Shown: positions 54,506-64,000 of the stretch, piece by piece
Layout of the letters: every line of letters starts with the position of its first letter
Position numbering within the stretch: position 1 is the stretch's first letter
Source of the DNA: Adiantum capillus-veneris
Lineage: Eukaryota; Streptophyta; Polypodiopsida; Polypodiales; Pteridaceae
Length of the DNA: 64,000 bases
Assembly: GCA_014529385.2 (NCBI GenBank)
Contig: CM043969.1
Span: forward strand, 35,289,446 to 35,353,445
Reading direction: 5' to 3'
Notes under the pieces: generated by a model
Database searches by the model: none
What the model was told of the DNA's origin: nothing
The model's input: only the letters and a program-made list of their open reading frames with translations
Program-made: the position numbers and the translations under genes

Positions 54506-56035
54506 GGGATTAACTTTGCTTTATATTACATTACATATTTTACATCTTTTCTATATCTCATAGCATGACAATATACTCATACATTTGCCTCTAAATATGT
54601 TTCGGCATACCCCGATAATCCTCAATGACCTTATTCTTGATCTGAGACCAAGGCAAAAATAGAGAAAAAGTTGATACATCAAAGAATTACATATTCCGAG
54701 CATTCCAAATGAAAGATAGCATCCAAATTCTTAAGGACGGTAAGCATAATTCAAGACCAGGTTTCATATAGTGCATCAAACCAAAAACAAACTTGAACTT
54801 TGTCAAATTGACATTCTTCAACAATCTACCTTTGTTGAGTAATGCCTGCCATCAATAATATACATGAGTTGTAAGAAAATTAAGCTAATAACTTTGAGTG
54901 TTACAGAAATAGATTAGCCATAGTGAGAATTGAAGATAGATAGAGTGCTATGTTGGACATATCGACAATTTACACATTCCTAATTAACATGGCATGATAA
55001 ATAGCTTGCAAAAGAGAGAAAATAAAGAAATTGACAACAATTGAGGACCTGATCTACTTGGAGCCCACGGTCCCCCCTCCAATAGGCTTTTGTATTATAG
55101 GTTCTCCCATGAAGAGAGATTTGGTACAATACAATATTTGTGTTCCTTAAGACCTCTTTAATGCCATGAAGATGGAAAGATTCATGCACCAAATGTATGC
55201 TAAAAACAACAATTAATCTACTTGCAATAAACAAGAACTTGTCCCCGGCCTCAATCACAAGAACTCAAACACCATCAAAGGTGGAGAGAGCTAGTAGAGA
55301 GTGAGGAAGATGAAGAGAAGAAGATGTATCTCTACGATAAATAATTAGTGTCCTCACTGCAAACCATAAAAAATGTGGCAACACCTTAAATAGTGTGATT
55401 GAGAGAAACCGTGGAGACATATAAAAAATACAACACCATACGTCAAGAGATGGCTCATGGATCTTTTCCAAGTGATCATACATCCATTGGGAACCACACC
55501 AGCCATTTTACACCTTAAATCAAATGCTCGTGCTTGGTAATATGAGAGCAAAAATCGATGAAAACCTAGAGCAGAAGCATTTGTTGATTAACTAACCCAA
55601 CACGAGATTCATCAAAACCAATGAATCCACGATAATTCTAATGTATTACGCTCATGAGGGCTTGTATATAGATTCCCTAGCAAGGATCAACATAACTTCT
55701 ACAATTGTGTAGAACCCAATGTTTAAGAGTTGATAGACCATAAGAACCTCTATGCATTCACGTATACAGATGTCCGAAGAGTGCAAGTTTTGATGGACGT
55801 AGATAAGAATGGATGAGAGTACAAACTTGTTGATCCAATCGATCTAGAAAGATTTACATACAAGTATACTCCAATCTCCACGTACCTTTAGCCGAGTGTG
55901 AGTGCACCATGGATCTTTGAGACCAAAACACAAGGAGTTGAGAGCCAATCTGTGGGAATAATGGGACTCAACGAGTCTCTTAGGGGGTCAATAGGACTAT
56001 GATGTCTTTGTAAGAGATCTCAAATTATCAAATTG
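54223..56035. other. Unclassified AT-rich DNA
   Basis: A long CT microsatellite lies at 54451-54501. Minus-strand open stretches at 54980-55258 and 55265-55551 show no recognisable domain. The last part may be the LTR or leader of the gypsy gag relic that follows, but no LTR ends were found. Confidence 0.5.
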
Positions 56036-56930
56036 TAAACTGAACCACAAAAAATCATACCATCTCAAGTGGCCAAATGTGTCAAGACAAATTACAATGC
56101 ATCATGGGATCTATATGCCCATGTCTCACTCTTCAAAGAATTTGTGAGAGCTGAACAAATTGCGTATTTCCATACCTAGTACGAAGGACTTGGGCTGACT
56201 TTGGAAGGAATGGCCTTGACGTGGTTCTAGCCATTGAATATAGAGGATTTTTCAAACATTGAACAACTCTTGCAAGAATTTTTTGAGGGGTTCTCAAAAA
56301 GGGAGATCAATCACAACCTCGGGTCGCAAATGGATTCTTAATTTCAAACAAAAAGAGAAAAAAAAAGTGATGAAAGCTTCACTTGGCTTCAAAGAATACA
56401 TAGAGAGAACAAGAGACTATCATGGAGGGTTGAAAAATGAAATACTCAAAAAGGATTTGCACTTAAAAAAGATGTACCATCTTTGAGCGAGTCACGAGAG
56501 AAGCTTTGTACCTTGTGCACAATTGCAAAGCTTATGGAGAGACTACAAAGGATGTGGAAACTACAACAAGAAATGTATCCTCATCTTCTAGTGATAAAAA
56601 CATGGTACAAGTTGCCCAACCTCAACTAGTGCCCAATCTAGATGATCTGGAAGAAGAAGTAGCACGAAATTTGATCCTAGACTTTGGCCACAACTATGTC
56701 CAAGAGAGATCATAGACCTCAAGAGGGACATCAATTTCCACCTCCAAGATTCCCAATGGGTCAAACTAGAATCCTAGTAGACATTGCGAGCGTAGCCATC
56801 ATATGTTCCAGAATGAATGAGAACACCTTAACGTTCACAGCCAATCAAGAGTATGGATCAAATACCATTCCTACCAGGCAAGAACAAGCATCAACTACAT
56901 GATCATATATCCACTAGGTAGGACCATGCC
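56036..56930 (+). pseudogene. Gypsy gag relic
   Basis: Reads SWDLYAHVSLFKEFVRAEQI, LGLTLEGMALTWF and NIEQLLQEFFEGFSKREIN, which is the retrotrans_gag fold order, then SDESFTWLQRIHRENKRL after a frameshift in an A-run near 56350. Stops in frame: TAG 56177-56179, TAG 56228-56230 and TAA 56339-56341, the first two at positions where Gln is expected. It is distinct from the gag of the full-length gypsy element. No pol follows. Confidence 0.7.
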
Positions 56931-56948
56931 ATGAATGTGGATGCAATC

Positions 56949-57362
56949 TTTGGGCAGCGAGTTGTCCACATCTCTACCTCTCTCTCTCATTCCCTCTCTT
57001 CACAAAAATTAAAAGGAACCATCATTCATGCTACAAGATATCATTGAAGAAAGGAAAGAAGTAAATATTTGTGGAAGTGTAAAGCTTCTCTCTTTTTCTT
57101 TGATAAGAGAAAAAATTTCTTTCTTGAGATGCTTGTGGATCATTTTACCTTTGACTTTGGGCAGCGAGTTGTCCACATCTCTACCTCTCTCTCTCATTCC
57201 CTCTCTTCACAAAAATTAAAAGGAACCATCATTCATGCTACAAGATATCATTGAAGAAAGGAAAGAAGTAAATATTTGTGGAAGTGTAAAGCTTCTCTCT
57301 TTTTCTTTGATAAGAGAAAAAATTTCTTTTGAGATGCTCTGTGGATCATTTTACCTTTGACT
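56949..57362. repeat. Two-copy tandem duplication, period 207 bp
   Basis: The block starting TTTGGGCAGCGAGTTGTCC (about 56949) repeats almost perfectly from about 57156. The few differences imply a recent duplication. It is non-coding. Confidence 0.95.
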
Positions 57363-57676
57363 AAAAGCTAAAATTTTCAAATAGATCATTTCAATGGCTC
57401 CCACCTCAGGTTGAGTGGGGCTACTACTAGCACTAAAAAGCATGTTACAAGATGTCAGCGTTTTGAGGGACTAGATACAAGAGGGCATCATAGAGTACAA
57501 GAAGCTCCCCAACAAGGAGTTTGAGGCTACCTTATGTCCGCTATAGGAGGTCTTGAGACCTATATGCCTAGACGAGGGCTCTTCTAGAGACCCTTTAGCA
57601 GGAGCATCACACAGGTTGAATCTATTTTTATATAAGTTATGTGTGTATGTAAATATATTATGCACCTAAGTATATC
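57363..57676. other. Spacer, nothing recognised
   Basis: No gene or repeat signature apart from the target duplication ATTTT at its right border (57677-57681). Confidence 0.5.
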
Positions 57677-57681
57677 ATTTT

Positions 57682-57829
57682 TGTTGAGCTTATATGTGAA
57701 GCTACTCAATATATGGCTTCTCTATATATGGCACCCAGGTCCCCTCTATATATACATCATCTCATGTGTGTATTCTACATACTTTTGGGTTCTATTTCTG
57801 TGCTCTCTCTCTCTCTCTCTCTCTCAACA
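57682..57829 (+). repeat. Copy A 5' LTR
   Basis: TGTTGAGCTTATATGTGAAG ... CTCTCTCAACA. It contains TATATATGG and TATATATAC stretches that could serve as TATA elements and ends in a CT run. Confidence 0.93.
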
Positions 57830-57841
57830 TGGTATCAGAGC
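57830..57841 (+). promoter_or_regulatory. Copy A primer binding site (tRNA-iMet)
   Basis: TGGTATCAGAGC directly abuts the 5' LTR. Confidence 0.93.
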
Positions 57842-57854
57842 AGTACGTTTTTGT

Positions 57855-58700
57855 TTTCGATTTTTCTCCTAAACGAAAAAGATTTTGCACCGGCATCGAT
57901 GTGATCTACAACTTTGCAGAAGGAAGTTTCTTCAAATTCTGCATCGATTTTGAGTTATCGTTCGCGGACTCCGTACATACCTGAAAAGCAACTTCCGCTT
58001 TTTGTTTTTGATTTTTTTGCTAATTGAAAATGACTTTGCACAAACTACCCGCTGAGAGCACCGGAATCGATGTGGTTTACAACTTTGCAGAAGAAAGTTT
58101 TTTCAAATTCTGCAGCAATTCTGAGTTATTGTTCGTGGACTGTGTACATACCTGAAAAGAAACTTTTGCTTTTTGTTTTTTATTTTTCTGTTAATTGAAA
58201 CAACTTTGCAGAAACTACCTGCTAGAGGCATCGAAATCAATGTGGTCTACAACTTTGCAGATGAAAGTTTTTTCAAATTCTTCACTGATTTTGAGTTATC
58301 GTTGGCGGACTACGTACATGCCTGAAAAGAAACTTTCCTTTTTGTTTTTTGATTTTTCTCAAAATTGAGAATGATTTTGCAGAAACAGCTTGCGGAGGCA
58401 CTGGAATCGATATGGTCTAGAACTTTACAGAAGAAGTTTTTTGTTTCAAATTCTGCATTGATTTTTAGTTATCGTTTATGGACTGCGTACATACCTGAAA
58501 AGCAACGTTTGTTTTTAGTTTTTTGATTTTTCTGCCAATTGAAAATGATTTTGCAGAAACTATGCAGAAAAAGGATGTGGTGTATATCTTTGAAGAAGAA
58601 AGTTTCTCTAAATTTTGCACCGATTTTGGGTTATCCTTCTCGTACTGCGAATATGTTTAAAAAGCAAATTGTACTTTTTACTTTTGATTTTCTTTATAAT
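57855..58700 (+). repeat. Five tandem units of about 170 bp
   Basis: The anchor ACAACTTTGCAG or variants occurs near 57908, 58079, 58249, 58419 and 58584 (spacings 171, 170, 170 and 165). Each unit runs from a GATTTTTCT/AATTGAAAA stretch through TTCAAATTCTGCA and GAGTTATCGTT to TACCTGAAAAGCAAC. The same units occur in copy B. Confidence 0.9.
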
Positions 58701-58929
58701 TAAAAACTTCTCAATTATATTTTCTCTTCATCAATCATATATTTGTTACTGACGTACTTTGCTTTGAGAAGCCAGTTACATATCGCTCCGATTCAGTCGA
58801 GCCGTTGATGATCGTCCAAATTCTTTTGAGCTAATGTTAATACATGATCTTTTGTTATATGATATACTCGTTCATTGATTCTCGTATAATTATTCTTCTA
58901 GAGATATAGTTTACACCGTTTTATTGATA

Positions 58930-59350
58930 ATATTTCGTTGATACCATAGTGATTTTGATGTTACCTTGATGATGTTTTGTTAGTACTTTGGTCATGGTGA
59001 TTTTTGTTGATACCATGATGATATTTCATTGATACCATGGTTATTCTCGGTGATGCCATGATAATATTTCGTTGATTCAATGGTTATTCTCGGTGATACC
59101 ATAATGTTGTTTTGTTGATACCATGGTTATTCTCGGTGATACCATGATGTTGTTTAGTTGGTACAATGATTATTCTAAGTGATATCATGATGTTGTTTCG
59201 TTGATACCATGGTTATTCTCGGTGATACCATGACGTTGTTTCGTTGATACAATGATTATTCTATGATGCTTTTCGTTGATATCATGATGATTTATTCATT
59301 TTTATTGATACAATGATATTTTGTTAATACTTTCATGATACTCGTTGATA
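58930..59350 (+). repeat. GATACCATG minisatellite of copy A
   Basis: About ten imperfect units alternating GATACCATGATG(T)TG and GGTTATTCTCGGTGATACC. Confidence 0.88.
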
Positions 59351-59767
59351 TCACTATGTTGATAAATGTCGTTTTATGTAGTATATACACATGTCCTTTG
59401 CATCATGTAATCACGAACCTTGTACTTTTACGTTCATACTTATATGTTATCGTTCGTATATATGTCGTCAAAAGAGTGGCGTCGCGAACCATCTCTTATG
59501 GCATTGTGAATGTAATTATTTCATGAATGATGTTAATAATTTTTATGAATATGTTTTTTTGAGTCTATGATCTATGTAGGATTGATCAAAGAATTGATTT
59601 CATGAAGACAAACTTGGTGACAATAAAAGATTTATGAAGACATGTTTGGTGATGCCATATTGATGAAAAGCTACACAATAGATTCACGAAGACACTTCTG
59701 ATTACGAGCCAATCGATAGCCTTTACACCTCTTTATTGAACCTTTGTATTCATTATTGTATTTGATA

Positions 59768-59872
59768 GGATAGGAGTAATGTAACTCCTCATAAAAAATT
59801 CACTGTAAAAGGAGTGATGTAGCTCCTCATAAAATATTCATTGTAAAAGGAGTGATGTAGCTCCTCATGAAT
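59768..59872 (+). repeat. Three tandem hairpin units near the 3' LTR
   Basis: GGAGTAATGTAACTCC, then twice GGAGTGATGTAGCTCC, separated by TCATAAAA-ATTCA-TGTAAAA. Each can form a small GGAG/CTCC stem. The block is conserved in all three family members (16501-16600 and 53920-53985). A role in RNA dimerisation or packaging is speculative. Confidence 0.75.
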
Positions 59873-59991
59873 ATTTGTACACTCAATGATTTTTATAATA
59901 TAACGGTGGGTGTATATAAAGCTGTGGGTTTTTCCCTTGATCCCCCAAGGGTTTTTTCATCCACAGTTAGGGACCTTTATTTGAGCGGGGG

Positions 59992-60110
59992 TGTTGAGCT
60001 TATATGTGAAGCTACTCAATATATGGATTCTCTATATATGGCACCCAGGTCCCCTCTATATATACATCATCTCATGTGTGTATTCTACATACTGTGGGGT
60101 TCTATTTTGT

Positions 60111-60145
<35 letters not shown>

Positions 60146-60146
60146 A
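59992..60146 (+). repeat. Copy A 3' LTR
   Basis: 155 bp, nearly identical to the 5' LTR. The length difference is mainly in the terminal CT run. Confidence 0.93.
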
Positions 60147-60151
60147 ATTTT

Positions 60152-61049
60152 GACACGCCAAAACATAATTCACACATTATAATAGCAAGACCTCTCCTTC
60201 AAAGCCAGCTACCACTCCTCAGCTGCCAATACAGACTACTTGGGCACTGGACGACAAGGTCACATAGCAGGATGGAGACACACATTATTAGTTTGGCATT
60301 TAATTATACATGTATAATATTTCCAAAAACATTGATCTAATTATCTTTTTGTTAATTTATATGCATAGTGTCCTTTCTTGACAAGTCCAATGGCGTACTT
60401 CTACCGCCTCGGGACCTTCTCCAATCCCAAAACCGGCACCAATACTATCTCTTTCCAAGTCTCACGCGACTGCCACACCCTTGCAAGGGCCTATCCTGAT
60501 CACTAGGGATTGATTTAGACGTGTGTCATCTCTTACACTTTCCCCTACGACATTGACGTGGACGGGCGAGTTGTGTCCATATGAGGTGGCCTCCTTTTTT
60601 GCTAGTGCATAGGGCAGGTGCTGGAGCTCTACATTCCTCGACTCTACATACTTTGGCTATTGTAAATGTTTTATGACTATTCACTTGTTCTAATCTATTG
60701 TCTTGTAATGTAGAGATCAACTAGATATCGACAAAAAATTTGTGATTTCTTAGCTACAATGCGAGTTTGGAGAGGGATGGGACCAAAAAAAAGTCGGGCA
60801 GCAAATGGTTAAGCTATTACCACAAAGACAGGTCAATGCAAGGTTAGTAATTACTCATATATATATATATATATATATATAATAGAGTAGATAGACAAAT
60901 AGATAGAAAGAGAGATAGAGATGAAATGTTGTATTAAACGTCTTCAAAAGGACAAAATGACCTTTAAGACCAAACTGATACAATCTTAATGGATGTTATA
61001 CAAGGTCTGGGTACCAAAAAAAAATTACAAGTCTGAGTACCATGGATTT
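60152..61049. other. Unclassified sequence with a degenerate open frame
   Basis: The short plus-strand frame 60390-60506 (MAYFYRLGTFSNPKTG ...) continues through four stops to about 60670 with protein-like composition (FPYDIDVDGRVVS, VLELYIPRLYILW). It may be a relic exon. I do not recognise it. A TA microsatellite lies at 60857-60882. Confidence 0.4.
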
Positions 61050-61345
61050 CATTAACGGTATAAAAAACACGTGAACACATTAATAATGTTGAGTGATTAG
61101 ATTTCAAAATACATAATCACGTTAAATATTTACGTGACTTTTCCTTAACCTATAGAAATTGTCCAATTCAATAAGTCTAGTGGGATTTTTTCATTTCTTG
61201 GTGCGCTCGGATTAGTGTTCTTATGGTTTCTTGATGTCCATCGGGAAAAACACTTGCCCAGTGAGGTTTTGATGGGTTGCCACTTCACCACTTATTGGTT
61301 TTTTTATGATCACATTAATTGTAATTATGTAAAAACATAAAGTGT
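61050..61345 (-). repeat. Copy of the TGATCA-associated interspersed repeat
   Basis: Matches the reverse complement of 37410-37660, including CACGTGAATATTTA and the CCAATTCAATA block. Its right end (61275-61345) is repeated again at 63566-63640. Confidence 0.65.
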
Positions 61346-63565
61346 ACCAACGTGCAAACTAGTCCAGCAAGGGGTAAATAGAGAGGAGCCAAGAAAAAAT
61401 ACAATGAAGCAAGAGATTGTGTTTGGGGGCAGTGGGGGAGAGGGTGCCAACGCGTTTTGACCTCAAAAGGGTCTCATCAGGGCAAGTTACAATCTCTTTG
61501 TGTAGTGCTTATATAGGGTGAGGGTGGTAGCTCCGGTTAGGAGAGTTAACTGGAGTTGAGTTTTCATGGAATTTTAAAAATGTTGGAGTTTGAGCTTAGA
61601 CAGGGGTTTGGACAAGTACATATTTGATTATTCCCAAGAGTGTAGAGGGAAAACAAGGCTCATTGAACGTTGACAAGCTTGAGCTATTTGAAACTTCTAC
61701 CCTTGATAGAATTGAAAAGTACTAGAATTGGGACTTGTACAAAGGGAGATATGTGAGGTATGTCAACTTTATGAATGATGAAGGAACTTGGAAGATGTGC
61801 TTTATGTCAGAAAAGGAGAGTCCAAAGCAGAGCATAGGTGGTTGTAGCACATCAAAAAGCCTTTTAACAACTCTTACAAGGATACTATTGAGGTACTTGG
61901 AGAGGGCCGAGGAGGGGGAACAGAATGTATATTGTGGGATAGTAGTCAAGGGGTACAAGTAGATGTTTAGTTAGGTCAAGGCCACCTATATCAGAAGCGT
62001 TGTTGAAGATTAAAGGAAAGTTTTTCTAATAATTAAAATATAGTTAAGAGCCTGATACGTATAGCATTTGGGTCTATACTGTAAGATTTTGGTTTTGAGG
62101 GGAATAAAAAGTAGTGTTTGGATTTCCTCTAGGATAGAGAATGTTTAGAGAGAACTTTGTGAATTAAGGTTTAGGTTAGTCCAAGGTTGGCAAGGGTAAG
62201 GGATAAATCTAGAGTAAAGAAAGGATTTTGTTAAAACAAGGCTTTGTTGGAGGGGGGGTTAAGTGATAAGGGTCCATTCAACTTTACAATAATTTTCGTA
62301 AGGATTGGTGTCAAGAAAAACCAATGAAGTGGACGTGGGTTTAACCAAGAGCTTGCCAAAAGTTTGTTGCAATTTGGTTGGGTAACAAGGTTATACTAGG
62401 GTAATAAAATAGGTGGTATTGGAGGTGAAGTATAGTGGGGCATTAAGATCCCTAGAATTTGCATTTGTGTTACCAATGAGGAGCTTAATTTTTTATCCAG
62501 GGTAGAGATGGTTTCCAACTTGCTTGGTTACTTGATAAGTAGCAATTTGAATGAAAAGTTAAGGTTATTAGTTAAAGTGAGTTTCAATAAGTAAGGCTAG
62601 GTAATTTCTTGAGGTTACTAAGAAGGGCTTGAGGATTTGTTTAATATAAACTAGAGATACAGATTATGGTATGGCCAAGATTTTTGAAGCTTTATAGAGG
62701 TTGGTTGTGCATGGCACAAACTAGAAAAGGATGTGGGATATAAGTTAGAAGGTTTCCAAGGGGAGAATAAGGATTTGAGGTTTGGGAAAGTGTCTATGGA
62801 TAGATTGATAACACCAAAGGGTTTCATGAAAGGTAAGAATAAGTGCAAAGTAGGAACTGCATAAATCAAGATTGAGGGTTTTGTCAATGTGAAAGGGAGA
62901 GGATAAATCAAAAAAAGTGAAGCTATGTTCCGACACTCTGTGAAGGGTTCACATACAATGATCATTTGAGGGTAACAGAATGATGAGGAGAACTTTCTAA
63001 TCTACCCCTACTTTGAATGAAGGGGGATAAGTGTCTCATTTTTGCATGAGCTGGAAGGGTGTATGGAGCTACCCCAACAAGCACAAGGCCTTTCAAAGCT
63101 TGTGGGGGGCATGGGGCAGTCTAACACAACAAGGGTGAGGTTATAAGCTCTGGATTTGCAATCCAATAAAGTAGCTATGGTATGTCCTTGAAGAAGGGAA
63201 AGTAGCTACCCAAAGTGTGTTTCCTTAATGAAGGGCAAGTAGTTGCCCATGGGGGTTTAGCTACTTGCTTGTATTCTCTGGCATTACTGATTATGGGTGC
63301 ATGTAATTGAGGTGAGCTTGGTAGAGATCTGAAACAAGAGCTTGTTGAGGTTAAGGGGCATTTGATCCAGCCTTGCAAATGGAGGGAATAGGCAAGGTGC
63401 AAAGTGTAGCAGAGGATACTTTGGGGAAAAAGTGTTATATGATAACATTAGATGGATAGGGGACAAACATAGAGATGCCAAGAGCATCTTCTTGTGAAGA
63501 GATTTGCAAAGAGGGAGGTAACTACATGGATAGGTCAAGAGAGCACTCTCCATGAAACAAATATC
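61346..63565. other. 2.2-kb purine-rich segment between direct repeats
   Basis: Mostly G/A-rich on the plus strand (62000-63550). The open stretch 61735-61962 (MYKGRYVRYVNFMND ...) has no recognised domain, and minus-strand Leu/Pro-rich frames look like composition artefacts. The flanking 70-bp direct repeats suggest it inserted into, or was duplicated with, the TGATCA-associated repeat. Confidence 0.4.
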
Positions 63566-63650
63566 CAGTGAGGTTTTGGTGGGTTGCCACTTCACCACTT
63601 ATTGGTTTTTTCATGATCACATTAATTGTAACTATGTGAATGTGCTAATA
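63566..63650 (-). repeat. Second fragment of the TGATCA-associated repeat
   Basis: GGGTTGCCACTTCACCACTT and ATGATCACATTAATTGTAA match 61285-61340 with few changes. Confidence 0.75.
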
Positions 63651-64000
63651 AACACTCTGATCAAAAGAAATTTCAAGTGACCACGTGAATAATAAATCCT
63701 TGCTGGTTACAAAGAATAGTAGTGAATTAATGTGAAAAACTAAAATCATCATCATCATCATCATCAATGCCCGAGGATGCTTGGCCTCGATCGGTTTCCA
63801 AGAAAGTATTGCATCGATCGTTGCAAAGCTTCATCAATGTCCACCTCTATAAATAGTCGTATTGGGCATCTCCCATGTTGTGCTATCATAATTATTTGAT
63901 GAAGCTACGAGAGAAATTAAATGATATACTAAAGTATTTAAAAGGCAAAGTGACCTATGAGACAAATCTGTTACAAATTGGTGAATCTGATACCATGTAT
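63651..64000. other. Right edge: AT-rich sequence with (ATC)n
   Basis: An ATC microsatellite at 63747-63767, then nothing classifiable. The last 90 bp loosely resemble 60920-61000 (GGACAAAATGACC / GGCAAAGTGACC context), perhaps another dispersed repeat. Confidence 0.4.

Larger units (their letters stand above)
57682..60146 (+). mobile_element. Complete non-coding LTR retroelement, copy A (2465 bp)
   Basis: The 5' LTR is 57682-57829 (148 bp), the PBS TGGTATCAGAGC 57830-57841, the polypurine tract TTGAGCGGGGG ends at 59991, and the 3' LTR is 59992-60146 (155 bp). A perfect 5-bp duplication ATTTT lies at 57677-57681 and 60147-60151. There is no gag or pol. The 2.16-kb interior is made of tandem 170-bp units, a unique stretch, a GATACCATG minisatellite and three hairpin repeats. 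By size it falls between TRIM and LARD elements. It must be mobilised by proteins of an autonomous relative, plausibly a copia element given the iMet PBS. Confidence 0.93.

Noticed and set aside
62651-63598. Minus-strand Leu/Pro-rich ORFs as a gene
   Set aside because: Short overlapping frames in purine-rich DNA with no domain, start context or splice pattern.

Overview
This window looks like intergenic DNA from the nuclear genome of a land plant with a large, repeat-rich genome. The evidence is plant-type CACTA (En/Spm) transposase genes of the TNP2/DUF4218/DUF4216 kind, Ty1/copia elements primed by initiator-Met tRNA, a Ty3/gypsy element with a second archaeal-type RNase H (Tat-like), and very many GA/CT, GT and AT microsatellites. 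I cannot name the species. I see no convincing single-copy host gene, rRNA or tRNA. Almost every coding segment belongs to a transposable element, most of them broken.

Layout. 1-4.4 kb: two convergent, apparently intact genes. One, on the plus strand, enters from the left edge. The other, on the minus strand, has four exons and reads like an uncharacterised DDE-type transposase. 4.6-5.3 kb: arrays of inverted CACTAAT/ATTAGTG motifs and GT repeats. 5.3-10.3 kb: CACTA-1, with a decayed TNP2 gene, ending in TAGTG at 10319 directly against the truncated pol of Copia-1. 10.3-15.35 kb: Copia-1 on the minus strand, its leader interrupted by a solo gypsy LTR with 4-bp target duplications. 15.35-16.74 kb: a mosaic of LTR fragments. 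18.7-19.2 and 23.4-24.0 kb: DUF4283-like fragments. 19.2-22.1 kb: CACTA-2 TNP2 pseudogene (minus). 23-26.4 kb: a large polypurine GA satellite. 27.2-29.6 kb: a CACTA-3 TNPA-like pseudogene carrying a MITE. 30.8-31.7 kb: a four-copy tandem array. 32.18-37.35 kb: full-length Copia-2 (minus) with target duplication ATTCA. 37.99-49.21 kb: full-length gypsy element with 2.6-kb LTRs and a 1733-codon polyprotein. 49.43-50.74 kb: a TTAA-flanked non-coding DNA element. 51.2-54.2 and 57.68-60.15 kb: two members of a non-coding LTR family with about 150-bp LTRs. The second is complete, with target duplication ATTTT. 60.15-64 kb: unclassified AT-rich or purine-rich DNA with a few dispersed repeats.

How parts relate. 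The elements are nested and adjacent insertions rather than one functional unit. The solo LTR sits inside Copia-1, CACTA-1 abuts Copia-1 pol, a MITE sits in a CACTA-3 exon, and inverted copia fragments sit inside the 51-54 kb LTR element. CACTA-1 and CACTA-2 share TTACCGC-type subterminal motifs, with a weaker variant in CACTA-3. Premature stops in the decayed elements fall almost entirely where Gln or Arg is expected (CAG, CAA or CGA changed to TAG, TAA or TGA). This is the pattern expected from deamination of methylated cytosine. The most interesting pieces are the convergent two-gene unit at 1-4.4 kb, the pair of duplicated small ORFs upstream of the gypsy gag, the dual RNase H arrangement, and the non-coding LTR family with ordered internal repeats.
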